The notes under the pieces: model-generated
Told to the model about the DNA's origin: nothing
What the model saw: the letters and a program-made list of their open reading frames with translations, nothing else
Databases searched by the model: none
In this document: piece after piece, positions 13,493 to 18,404 of the stretch
Layout of the letters: the number at the start of each line of letters is the position of its first letter
Numbering within the stretch: position 1 is the stretch's first letter
Position numbers and translations under genes: made by a program
Source of the DNA: CAZPUI01 sp964415525
GTDB lineage: Bacteria; Acidobacteriota; Holophagae; Holophagales; Holophagaceae
Assembly (NCBI GenBank): GCA_964415525.1
Contig: CAYQAS010000085.1
Span: 1 to 18,404, forward strand
Length of the DNA stretch: 18,404 bases
Reading direction: 5' to 3'

Positions 13493-13644
13493 AATGCACT
13501 TGACCTGCTCCTGGTGGAGCTTCGTTGGCTTGGCGAAGAGCAGGTCAGTTGGGGTTTCGCGAGCGTGTAGACGCCCACGGGATTCAGCTCGGTCTTGGTG
13601 ACGAGCTTGACCTGGGCGAAGGTTTGGTTGGCAGAGAAGCCGCC
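13493..13644 (-). pseudogene. Frameshifted gene remnant downstream of the cvfB-like gene
   Basis: On the minus strand, just past the cvfB-like stop codon, one frame reads GGFSANQTFAQVKLVTKTEL and continues NPVGVYTLAKPQ (13644-13549). A different frame then continues LLFAKPTKLHQEQVKCI (13543-13493). Together they look like one protein segment broken by a single-base loss around 13544-13548, with no start codon or ribosome binding site. The pattern 'VYTLAKPxLL-xxPTK' recalls the repeat end of DUF7450-type secreted proteins (LxKPxLLCVPTxK), but that link is tentative. A 10-bp inverted repeat, TGACCTGCTC (13501-13510) / GAGCAGGTCA (13538-13547), lies inside it. Confidence 0.45.
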
Positions 13645-13654
13645 CCGACCTTGT

Positions 13655-14500
13655 TCACTCCCCGCGAACGAGGCGGATGCCTTCCTCCTCGATGGTGATG
13701 CGCCGCGCCTTGTAGAGTGCGCCCACCGCCTGCTTGAAGGCCTTCTTGCTCACGCCGAACGCGTCGTAGATGACCGTCGGCTCGCTCTTGTCCGTCACCG
13801 GCAGGAAGCCGCCCCGGCGCTCCAGGCGGTCCAGGATGCCCTGGGAGACGGAATCCACCTTGGCATAGCCCGGGGCCGCCAGGGTGATGTCGAGCTTGTT
13901 GTCGGCGCGGGTGCGCTTCACGTAGCCCTCCCGCACATCCCCACGCCGGAAGCTGCCGAAGATGTCACTCTCGTGCACCATGCCCCAGTGGCGGTGGTCC
14001 ACGATCACCCGCATGCCGAGGTCCGTGGGTTCCGCCGCGATGACATGCACCTTCTGCCCCTGCTCATGGGTGGCGGAGCCTTCCGTCAGGAACTCCTTCA
14101 GGCGCATGGACGCCGCCACACGGCCGGTTTCGTCCTCGTAGATCGCCACCATGACCTTCTTCCCCGGCACCACCAAGGCACGCTGCTCCTGGCGCACCTC
14201 CCGCCAGGGCAGCAGCAGGTCCTTGGGCAGACCCCAGTCCACGAAGGCGCCCATCTGCTGTGCGTGCACCACCTTCAGGAAGGCCACCTCACCCACCTGG
14301 GCCAGAGGCTTCTGGAGGGTGGCCACCACTCGATTTCCGTGGCCGTGATAGAGGAAAACCGACAGCACCTGTCCAACCTCGACATCCGGCGCCTCCGCCA
14401 GGGGCAGCAGCACCTCGCCATCGTCGCCCCCGTTCAGCACGGCGCCTTCAGCCGTGAGGCGGAGGACGGTCAGTTCGTTCATGGCACCGATGTGAATCAT
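13655..14500 (-). CDS. cvfB: CvfB-family S1 RNA-binding protein
   Basis: 281 residues. The start MIHIGAMNELTVLRLTAEGA fits the CvfB/YitL family pattern (M-x-x-I-G-x-x-N-x-L-x-V), which decides for ATG 14500 over ATG 14482, although the upstream GGA is weak. The family has tandem S1-like OB domains and a C-terminal winged helix. Visible here are S1-like segments at about 65-135 (GEVAFLKVVHAQQMGAFVDW with GLPKDLLLPW) and 145-210, then the winged helix at about 215-281 (GFLPVTDKSEPTVIYDAFGV with SKKAFKQAVGALYK). In Staphylococcus CvfB binds RNA and affects virulence gene expression; the role elsewhere is not settled. A partial decayed copy of its 3' end lies at 12466-12591. It is divergent from the secreted-protein operon to the right. 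Confidence 0.88.
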   Translation of the reverse strand: MIHIGAMNELTVLRLTAEGAVLNGGDDGEVLLPLAEAPDVEVGQVLSVFLYHGHGNRVVATLQKPLAQVGEVAFLKVVHAQQMGAFVDWGLPKDLLLPWREVRQEQRALVVPGKKVMVAIYEDETGRVAASMRLKEFLTEGSATHEQGQKVHVIAAEPTDLGMRVIVDHRHWGMVHESDIFGSFRRGDVREGYVKRTRADNKLDITLAAPGYAKVDSVSQGILDRLERRGGFLPVTDKSEPTVIYDAFGVSKKAFKQAVGALYKARRITIEEEGIRLVRGE

Positions 14501-14585
14501 GGGATATCCAAAGCAGAAGGCGGGCCGAGGGGCCCGACCGATCCCCTTCAGGTTACCCCGCCATCCCAGGCTTGGTTCTGGCAGC

Positions 14586-15455
14586 ATGAACACCATGAAC
14601 CTCTTGAGACGATGCACCCTTCTCCTCGTCGGGACCGTGCTCCTGGCGGTCCCGCCCCAGTGGTCCGGCGCGCGCTCGTCCATCTATGGCAGCGGGCGCG
14701 GCAGCTTTCCCTCCGCAGAGACCTGGAGTGCCTCCCTGAAGCGCATGGTGGCGCCCTTCCCCAAGGCCCGTGCAACCGCCGTATGGATCGTGGGGGCCCT
14801 CTCGGAGCGGGGCTGCCGACTGGAGTTCCCCCGCCCGGAAAAGGTGGCGGGCAAGCTCAAGGACATCGCGTTCATGGACACGGATCGCCACGAGCCGTTC
14901 CTGAGCCGCTTCGACCAGGAGGGCGTGGATGTCTACCTCCAGGTGGAGCCGGGCTTCGCGGACGTGGACACCCTGCTGGAGTTGGTCCTGGCGCGCTACA
15001 AACACCACCCCTGCGTGAAGGGCTTCGGCATCGACGTGGAGTGGTACCGCGGCATCACCGAGGATTCGGGCGTGCCGGTCAAGGATGCCGAGGCCATCCG
15101 CTGGGAACGGAAAGTGAAGGCCCAGGGGAAGGACTACCGCCTCTTCCTGAAGCACTACGACGCCAAGTGGCTCTGCGAGAAGCACCGCGGCGACATCGTC
15201 TTCGTGGACGACAGCCAGCAGTTCACCGGCGTCGAATCTTTCGTGGACGAGATGAGCGCCTTCGCGACGCACTTCGCCCCGAACCCCGTGCTCTTCCAGA
15301 TCGGCTATCCCAAGGATCGCCCCTGGTGGAAGGCCTTCCCGGACCCTGTGGCCGAACTCGGCAAGCGCCTCGGTGAGCGGGTCCACCAGCCCTGGGGCCT
15401 CGTGTGGGTGGATTTCACCCTGCGGGAAGTGACACCTCCTCCCAGCCACCCGTGA
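14586..15455 (+). CDS. Secreted protein, possible TIM-barrel glycoside-hydrolase-like
   Basis: 289 residues. The signal peptide is MNTMNLLRRCTLLLVGTVLL followed by a cleavage region near SGA-R (about 29/30). The mature part shows beta-strand/helix alternation: ATAVWIVGALS (63-73), VDVYLQVEPG (114-123), VKGFGIDVEWY (144-154), DIVFVDDSQQF (203-213), PVLFQIGYP (234-242), and GLVWVDFTL near the end. This is what a (beta/alpha)8 barrel gives, and the acidic D150 and E152 at a strand end are in a place where such hydrolases keep catalytic residues. I cannot assign a GH family or substrate. The ATG at 14586 is chosen over 14595; neither has a good ribosome binding site. It is first in a likely three-gene operon, 14 bp before the next gene. 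Confidence 0.75.
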   Translation: MNTMNLLRRCTLLLVGTVLLAVPPQWSGARSSIYGSGRGSFPSAETWSASLKRMVAPFPKARATAVWIVGALSERGCRLEFPRPEKVAGKLKDIAFMDTDRHEPFLSRFDQEGVDVYLQVEPGFADVDTLLELVLARYKHHPCVKGFGIDVEWYRGITEDSGVPVKDAEAIRWERKVKAQGKDYRLFLKHYDAKWLCEKHRGDIVFVDDSQQFTGVESFVDEMSAFATHFAPNPVLFQIGYPKDRPWWKAFPDPVAELGKRLGERVHQPWGLVWVDFTLREVTPPPSHP

Positions 15456-15469
15456 CATCCGGAGTTCCC

Positions 15470-15886
15470 GTGCCACACATCCAACGTCCCACCGCCCTTG
15501 CGCTCACCCTCGCCACCACCGCCTTGCTCATCCTCCTGCCCTGGGGCCTGCACACGAAGGTTCTGCCTGTTTTCCTGCAACTGATGGAAGGCTATGGCGG
15601 CAGCTATTCGCGGCCGACCACGCTGGCCCTATACCTGGCGACTTGGATGCCCCTAATCGCGCCCAGCCTCGGTCTCGTCTCCTTTTTCCTGGCCCGGCGC
15701 GCCCGGAAGGAAGGCGCCCTCGGCGTCGCCCTGGGCGCGGTCCAGTTCGGCCTCGCCGCCTTCCTCGTCCTGCAGTGCTGGATCTTCGTGGACGTGGCCA
15801 TCCAGCTTCCCGCAGGCCTCGTGCGGGCCCGCAGATCTGCCATGCAGGCAGCCACCCAAGCCCCCGCCCAGCCCCAGGCCCGATGA
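15470..15886 (+). CDS. Small membrane protein of unknown function, GTG start
   Basis: 138 residues with three hydrophobic segments, at about 8-25, 46-68 and 79-106, and an Ala/Gln-rich C-terminal tail. The order 'helix, LPVFLQLMEGYGGSYSRPTT, helix' resembles the GspF/PilC repeat region (PxFxxxFxxxGxxLPxxT). The protein could be a small relative of that fold, as seen in many unannotated membrane proteins. This is a motif impression only. The GTG at 15470 has GGAG with 5-base spacing; upstream in-frame starts overlap the previous gene and lack a site. Its stop overlaps the next gene's ATG (ATGA), so the two are translationally coupled. Confidence 0.75.
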   Translation: MPHIQRPTALALTLATTALLILLPWGLHTKVLPVFLQLMEGYGGSYSRPTTLALYLATWMPLIAPSLGLVSFFLARRARKEGALGVALGAVQFGLAAFLVLQCWIFVDVAIQLPAGLVRARRSAMQAATQAPAQPQAR

Positions 15887-16575
15887 TGGGCGCTCGCCAT
15901 CGCAGCTTGGCGGCTGCCGCCCTCCTGGCGCTCGTGGGCTGCAAGGCCCCCCTCGTCACCTTGAAAGAGCACGGAAGCACCGCCCTCACGGTGTACGTTC
16001 GCGGCTCCAAGAGTGCACCTGATTTGGAAGAGGCCCTGGAGCAAGCCCTCCGACAGGAGCTGTCCACGGAGGTGCGCATCCTCCAGGGACCACCCTCGGC
16101 CAAAGGTCCCCATGTCTCCATCAGCCTGATTCCCCCGGCCCCAGCCGTGGTGAAAAGCTACTGGGTCGAAAGTCGGGAACGCCTCGTCACCAAGGTCCTG
16201 ACCTTTGGCCTCGGCCCGGTGGATGAAGCGGATGAACTGAAGGCCATGGGCCTGGACCGCGACGACGTCAACCGTGCGGTCAAGGAAAGGAAGGACACCG
16301 CCATCTTTTCATGGGGTCCCTTCCAGAAGACGGCCCAGCGAGGCCGCCTCGAGGAGCTCGGCTATACGCCCATCCTCCTGACCGGCTGCTACGACCTGGC
16401 GGATACCTGCCACCAGCGCGGCCTCGGCCAAGGCATCTTCTTTGGGTGGGACGCCGTGAAATACATGAAACCCATCCCCGGCCGCCCGGCGGAGCCCACC
16501 CGGGAGCAGGTGTTCCGAGCCTCCGCCGAGGGCCTGGCCGCCATGCTTCGCGCACGGTGGTCCAAACGGTTCTAG
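15883..16575 (+). CDS. Lipoprotein of unknown function
   Basis: 230 residues. The N-terminus MMGARHRSLAAAALLALVGC carries a lipobox LVGC with the modified cysteine at 20, so the protein is predicted to be membrane-anchored in the periplasm or outer membrane. A first part (about 25-90) alternates strand and helix (STALTVYVRGSKSAPDLEEA). The rest is mixed alpha/beta without any motif I recognise; three cysteines occur in total, including GCYDLADTC (164-172). The gene begins within the stop of the small membrane protein gene and is the last of the operon, ending 6 bp before a terminator hairpin. No enzyme signature was seen. Confidence 0.78.
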   Translation: MMGARHRSLAAAALLALVGCKAPLVTLKEHGSTALTVYVRGSKSAPDLEEALEQALRQELSTEVRILQGPPSAKGPHVSISLIPPAPAVVKSYWVESRERLVTKVLTFGLGPVDEADELKAMGLDRDDVNRAVKERKDTAIFSWGPFQKTAQRGRLEELGYTPILLTGCYDLADTCHQRGLGQGIFFGWDAVKYMKPIPGRPAEPTREQVFRASAEGLAAMLRARWSKRF

Positions 16576-16581
16576 AAAACG

Positions 16582-16611
16582 GAAGGGAGGAGACGCACGC
16601 CTCCTCCCTTC
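16582..16611 (+). terminator. Terminator hairpin after the lipoprotein operon
   Basis: A perfect 11-bp stem GAAGGGAGGAG (16582-16592) / CTCCTCCCTTC (16601-16611) with an 8-nt loop, located 6 bp after the lipoprotein stop. The tail is only weakly T-rich (TCCATTCC). Confidence 0.65.
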
Positions 16612-16633
16612 TCCATTCCGACGACTGCCATGA

Positions 16634-16680
16634 ACGAGGGGGACCGGCCGGTCGCTCCGCGCCCTCTGCGTCCCCCTCGT
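16634..16680. repeat. Inverted repeat in convergent intergenic region
   Basis: ACGAGGGGGAC (16634-16644) and GTCCCCCTCGT (16670-16680) form a perfect 11-bp stem with a 25-nt GC-rich loop. It lies midway between the two gene-proximal hairpins. Role unknown; it may be a second terminator or an RNA-stability element. Confidence 0.55.
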
Positions 16681-16687
16681 GCACCCC

Positions 16688-16720
16688 ACGCGGTGGGCAA
16701 GCAAAGCCCGCCCACCGCGT
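16688..16720 (-). terminator. Hairpin just past the hexosaminidase stop, probable terminator
   Basis: A perfect 11-bp stem ACGCGGTGGGC (16688-16698) / GCCCACCGCGT (16710-16720) with an 11-nt loop, 3 bp beyond the stop codon of the minus-strand GH20 gene. No T-tract follows on that strand, so termination efficiency is uncertain. Confidence 0.55.
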
Positions 16721-16723
16721 CTG

Positions 16724-18352
16724 TTACTTCCCCAGCAGCCGATATTCCAGATTCCCCTCCGGCTTGCGGGCGGGCACATCCAGGATCTCGAAGCGCCGAT
16801 ACTGGGCCTTCAGGCGACCTTCGAAGTCCTTGAAGTCCCGGCCAGCCTTGGGGGTCCAGACCACTTCTGCAAGCGCCGACAGCCGAGGCCACGCCATGTA
16901 CATCACGCGCTCCGGATTGGGCATGTACTCCGTCCAGAGCTGGCCCTGGGCGCCGAGGACATGCTTGGCCTTGTCCGCCGGGATGCCCGCCGCCACGGGC
17001 TCATAGCTGTAGACCTTGTCCAGGGGCAGGAAGCCGCCGATGGCGATGGGCTCGGGGCCACTCTTGGCCTGGTAGTGATCCAGGTAGGTGTGGCTGTTCG
17101 GGGCCATCACCACGTCGTGGCCCGCGTTCGCGGCGTCGATGCCGCCCTTCTCGCCGCGCCAGCTCATGACCGTGGCGCCCGGCGCGAGACCACCTTCGAG
17201 AATCTCGTCCCAGCCCACGAGCCGACGCCCCTTGGCGGTGAGCCAGGTGTCCATCTGGCGGATGAACCAGCTCTGCAACTCGTGCTCATCCTTGAGGCCG
17301 AGGGCCTTGATCTTGGCCTGGATGGCGGGGCTGGCCTTCCACTCCTCCTTGGGGCACTCGTCGCCGCCCACGTGGACGAACTTCGACGGAAAGAGCGCCA
17401 GCACTTCTTCCAGCACGTCCTGGAAGAACCGGATCGTGGCGTCCTCCGCATTCACCACCGTCGTGTGGATGCCCCAGTGGCCCGGGACCTCCTTCGGCGG
17501 CTGAAGGCCGTTGCCGAGTTCGGGATAGGCGAGGATCGCCGCGGTGGCGTGGCCGGGCATCTCGATTTCCGGCACCACCGTGATGTGGCGGGCGGCGGCG
17601 TAGGCCACGATCTCTCGCACGTCGTCCTGGGTGTAGAAACCGCCGTGGGGCACCGCGTCGAAGCGGCGGTGCTCCGGACGCACCGAGAAGGGCGGCACCA
17701 GGGTCTGCCGACGCCACGCGCCGACCTCTGTGAGCTTGGGGTATTTCTTGATCTCGATGCGCCAGCCCTGGTCCTCGGTGAGGTGCCAATGGAAGACATT
17801 CAGCTTGTGCATCGCCATCAGGTCCAGGTGCCGCTTGAGGAAGGCCTTGGGCATGAAGTGGCGGCCCACATCCAGGTGGCTGCCGCGCCAGGCGAAGCGC
17901 GGCGCATCCGTGATGTCCACCGCGGGCATCGTCCAGGCCACGCCCTTTACCAGGGCAGTGCGAAGCACGTCGGTCGGCAGCAGCTGACGTAGCGTCTGTG
18001 CGGCGTAGAAGAGCCCAGCGGGCTTGCGGGCCGTCAGCCATGCGCCCTTCGACGTCACTTTCAGGCGGTAGCCCTCGTCCCCGAGGTCGACGGCCTTCTC
18101 GTCCAATTCCAGAACCAGCCCGTCCTTCCCGCGTCCCTCGAAGAGGGGCAACGGCACTCCTGTGGCGGGCCGCAGCATGTCCCGCAGGGCTTCCGCCGTC
18201 TCTCGCGTACCGGGCCCCGCGTGGATCTGGGTGCGGATGTCCAGCGTGTAGCCCCCCTCCAGGCGTTCCATGCGGGCCGGGCGCGGGATCACATCCTGGG
18301 CGGCAAGGCAACCGGAGACAAGCAAGAGGAGCAGGGCGCTGAAGCGGTTCAC
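16724..18352 (-). CDS. Beta-N-acetylhexosaminidase, glycoside hydrolase family 20
   Basis: 542 residues. It hydrolyses terminal N-acetylglucosamine/galactosamine from chito-oligosaccharides or glycans by substrate-assisted catalysis. The N-terminus MNRFSALLLLLVSGC is a signal with a possible lipobox (VSGC, C15), so it may be a periplasmic or outer-membrane lipoprotein. GH20b-like N-terminal domain is at about 20-148. The catalytic TIM barrel runs about 150-500, with FAWRGSHLDVGRHF (153-166), HKLNVFHWHLTEDQGW (182-197), PEIEMPGHA (261-269) and the catalytic Asp-Glu pair D331-E332 in HVGGDECPKEEW. All family landmarks are intact. The start is GTG, with GGGAG five bases upstream. It stands alone on the minus strand, converging on the lipoprotein operon. 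No dedicated sugar transporter is adjacent. Confidence 0.93.
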   Translation of the reverse strand: MNRFSALLLLLVSGCLAAQDVIPRPARMERLEGGYTLDIRTQIHAGPGTRETAEALRDMLRPATGVPLPLFEGRGKDGLVLELDEKAVDLGDEGYRLKVTSKGAWLTARKPAGLFYAAQTLRQLLPTDVLRTALVKGVAWTMPAVDITDAPRFAWRGSHLDVGRHFMPKAFLKRHLDLMAMHKLNVFHWHLTEDQGWRIEIKKYPKLTEVGAWRRQTLVPPFSVRPEHRRFDAVPHGGFYTQDDVREIVAYAAARHITVVPEIEMPGHATAAILAYPELGNGLQPPKEVPGHWGIHTTVVNAEDATIRFFQDVLEEVLALFPSKFVHVGGDECPKEEWKASPAIQAKIKALGLKDEHELQSWFIRQMDTWLTAKGRRLVGWDEILEGGLAPGATVMSWRGEKGGIDAANAGHDVVMAPNSHTYLDHYQAKSGPEPIAIGGFLPLDKVYSYEPVAAGIPADKAKHVLGAQGQLWTEYMPNPERVMYMAWPRLSALAEVVWTPKAGRDFKDFEGRLKAQYRRFEILDVPARKPEGNLEYRLLGK

Positions 18353-18404
18353 AGGGTCTCCCGGAGGAACGATCCCCTGATTGTGCCCGCCTCGTGGCTC
18401 CTAG

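Overview
The window is GC-rich and comes from a diderm (Gram-negative-type) bacterium: it encodes a TonB-dependent outer-membrane receptor, lipoprotein signal sequences and secreted enzymes. Together with a PknB-type Ser/Thr kinase fused to a long TPR region, an ArgR-type regulator and a eukaryote-like alanine aminotransferase, this suggests Acidobacteriota, perhaps the Holophagae (Geothrix/Holophaga) lineage. That placement is an inference from gene content and style, not a computed result. It reads as an ordinary chromosomal segment: no insertion sequence, integrase, phage module or CRISPR array is visible.

Left part (1-5900). A complete tRNA-Val(GAC) lies at the left edge on the minus strand with a good sigma70 promoter behind it. 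About 475 bp without a convincing gene follow. A short ArgR-family repressor is divergent from an alanine aminotransferase, and their 151-bp shared region is rich in ATGCA/TGCAA elements that could be operators. A strong hairpin separates the aminotransferase from a convergent gene for a 7-TM-like membrane protein of unknown function that starts at TTG. Next comes a two-gene ABC exporter operon, ATPase and ABC-2-type permease, with overlapping stop and start codons.

Middle (5903-12380), all on the minus strand. In transcription order these are a 1007-residue receptor-like Ser/Thr kinase (kinase, one TM helix, TPR sensor), a YvlD/phage-holin-4-like membrane protein, an unrecognised 242-residue protein with faint uracil-DNA-glycosylase-like features, and a TonB-dependent receptor. 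The receptor's likely ribosome binding site is buried in a perfect 9-bp hairpin.

Right part (12380-18404). A secreted DUF4410-like protein with a three-copy Lys/Pro-rich repeat sits beside a decayed duplicate of the 3' end of the neighbouring cvfB-like (S1 RNA-binding) gene. A second gene remnant lies between that protein and the intact cvfB-like gene. Divergent from cvfB is a probable three-gene operon: a secreted TIM-barrel-like protein, a small membrane protein and a lipoprotein. It converges on a GH20 beta-N-acetylhexosaminidase gene, and the junction carries three separate perfect 11-bp hairpins.

The genes do not form one obvious pathway. The common themes are envelope functions (outer-membrane uptake, export, secreted hydrolases, lipoproteins) and nitrogen/amino-acid control by ArgR with the aminotransferase. 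The most interesting signals are the two gene relics around the DUF4410-like gene, the hairpin-masked start of the TonB receptor, the ArgR-like protein with an altered effector motif, and the divergent glycosylase-like protein.
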